A DNA stretch of 64,000 nt from Leptospira chreensis (GTDB lineage Bacteria; Spirochaetota; Leptospiria; Leptospirales; Leptospiraceae): positions 1 to 64,000 of the forward strand of contig NZ_JAFFPS010000027.1 of NCBI RefSeq assembly GCF_016919165.1, in the 5' to 3' direction. The translations under genes were made by a program, and so were the position numbers. The notes beneath the pieces were generated by a model, which did no database searches, had not been told where the DNA came from, and worked only from the letters and a program-made list of their open reading frames with translations. Shown one piece after another: positions 63,084 through 64,000 of the stretch. The first letter of the stretch is position 1, and each line of letters begins with the position of its first letter.

Positions 63084-64000
63084 TTAGAAGTGACTCGTTT
63101 TTCTTTCGCCTTCTGGTTCTTTTTGCCCTCGCCAACCGCCACCAAGTGCTTTATACAAACCGACGTTAGATTCTAGTAAACTATATTTTAATTCATACAC
63201 TTCGATCTGAGCTTCTAAGAAGTCGCGTTGTGTGAATAAAACATCAATGTAATCGATACGGCCGGCTTTAAATAGAATGTTGGAAATTTCTACGGACTCT
63301 TTTAAGTTTAATACTTGTTTGGTTTTTGCATCGAATTTTTGGTTTAGATTGTTTATCTTTACAATTTGGTTCGTGACTTCTGTGAATGCTTTGAGGAGAG
63401 AAACTTCATAGTTGTATAAAGCTTGGATTTGCATATTGTTTGCCGTTGCATAGTTTGCTTCAATGGCTTTTCTGTTGATGAGTGGAGCAATGATTCCTCC
63501 ACCCAAACCATAAGCTAACGATACTGGTGTTCCTTTAAAATGTTTAGAATTAAAGGCTTCATATCCAATGTTTCCATCAATCATAAGTGATGGATAAAAT
63601 TTGGCTCTGGCAACTTCAACATCTAGTTTTCTCGATTCCAAAATCAACGTTGCTTGTTTGATGTCTGGTCGATTTTCCAAAAGATCAATGGGAACAGATT
63701 TTTGAATTTCTGGTAACGTGATGTCTAAAAACTCTCCTGATTTCCTTGTGATCTTTTCAGGAAACCTTCCCAGTAAAAAGTTCAAACGGTTTTCTGTGAT
63801 GGCAATGCGTTGTACGATATCATACTTTCGTGCTAAATTTTTAGCAACCTCTGCTTCAAAACGTTTTACGGCGAGTGATGTAGTTCGCCCCGCTTCTCTT
63901 TGGAGGACAACGATTTCTTTGACCTTGGTTAGTACCTCAATGTAGTTCTCTACCAAAGTGAGTTGGTTGTCGAGAGCAATCAGTTCAAAATAGGTATCTG
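63084..64000 (-). CDS. TolC-family outer-membrane efflux protein (partial, cut by window end)
   Basis: About 305 C-terminal residues; the reading frame continues to the window edge with no stop (D-T-Y-F-E-L-I-A-L-D before LTLVENYIEV). Two long helical hairpins with AVKRFEAEVAKNLARKYDIVQRI, then LNFLLGRFPE, SVPIDLLENRPDIKQATLIL (NodT/OprM signature RPD), GLGGGIIAPLINR and VLFTQRDFLEAQIEVY. The protein forms the outer-membrane duct of an RND-type tripartite pump; the rest should lie beyond 64000. Confidence 0.9.
   Translation of the reverse strand, partial: DTYFELIALDNQLTLVENYIEVLTKVKEIVVLQREAGRTTSLAVKRFEAEVAKNLARKYDIVQRIAITENRLNFLLGRFPEKITRKSGEFLDITLPEIQKSVPIDLLENRPDIKQATLILESRKLDVEVARAKFYPSLMIDGNIGYEAFNSKHFKGTPVSLAYGLGGGIIAPLINRKAIEANYATANNMQIQALYNYEVSLLKAFTEVTNQIVKINNLNQKFDAKTKQVLNLKESVEISNILFKAGRIDYIDVLFTQRDFLEAQIEVYELKYSLLESNVGLYKALGGGWRGQKEPEGERKTSHF

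Overview
The window comes from a spirochete of the genus Leptospira, most likely the saprophytic branch (L. biflexa-like). Support: TRL-like lipoproteins, a plastid-type FNR, a DUF3015 protein, lax spirochaetal lipoboxes ending in Cys after FFC, FTNC or VSC, many TTG starts, and moderate GC. No insertion sequence, prophage, CRISPR array or integrase is visible. Species assignment is inference; everything here looks chromosomal.

Layout. 1-2634: the tail of an OmpA-like gene, a periplasmic solute-binding protein and a beta-barrel protein. 2670-6476 (minus): a dense array in the order tRNA-Ser(TGA), tRNA-Ser(GCT), small membrane protein, tRNA-Arg(ACG), tadA-like deaminase, tRNA-Ser(GGA), dnaX, ybaB, recR. 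6547-18400: an RNA methyltransferase, a four-gene operon (BFD-like ferredoxin, WbuC cupin, two alpha/beta hydrolases), a glycosyltransferase, folE, acs, a TPR protein and hppA. Acs releases pyrophosphate and HppA uses it to energise the membrane. 17967-25807 (minus): queE, an SNF2/RapA helicase, a dicarboxylate symporter, an SGNH lipoprotein, a barrel protein, TRL-like lipoproteins and an Ig-like lipoprotein. 25884-28682: a VWA-STAS fusion protein, then FNR and a PC4-like ssDNA-binding protein.

29631-33702 (minus) is an apparent heme-uptake locus: a lipoprotein, a HmuY-like lipoprotein, a TonB-dependent receptor and an HExxH protein, with a Fur-like site upstream. 33884-42540 holds a PAS-GGDEF-EAL protein, an M23 peptidase, two membrane proteins with overlapping divergent starts, an autoregulated TetR-lactonase pair, fliG, and an XRE regulator facing a perfect palindrome and a possible small RNA. 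42730-52138 has a GDPD lipoprotein, pepN followed by two more TRL-like lipoproteins, a tandem amidase/PGRP-type lipoprotein, a two-subunit GMC dehydrogenase and a TPR protein.

52148-64000 has an operon of tonB, a NusG-like antiterminator, kpsF and aroD, facing aroC and a response regulator. It is followed by a nuoG-like/nuoI pair, an exported protein with a methyltransferase-like motif, thiolase with a DUF35 partner, a DUF1801 protein, a 4HBT thioesterase, and a TolC-type efflux protein cut by the window end. The most unusual features are the tRNA/mRNA-interleaved array at 5259-6476, in which one reading frame ends inside a tRNA and a deaminase starts one base after the tRNA it probably edits; the VWA-STAS fusion; and the orphan promoter/terminator unit near 42442-42540.
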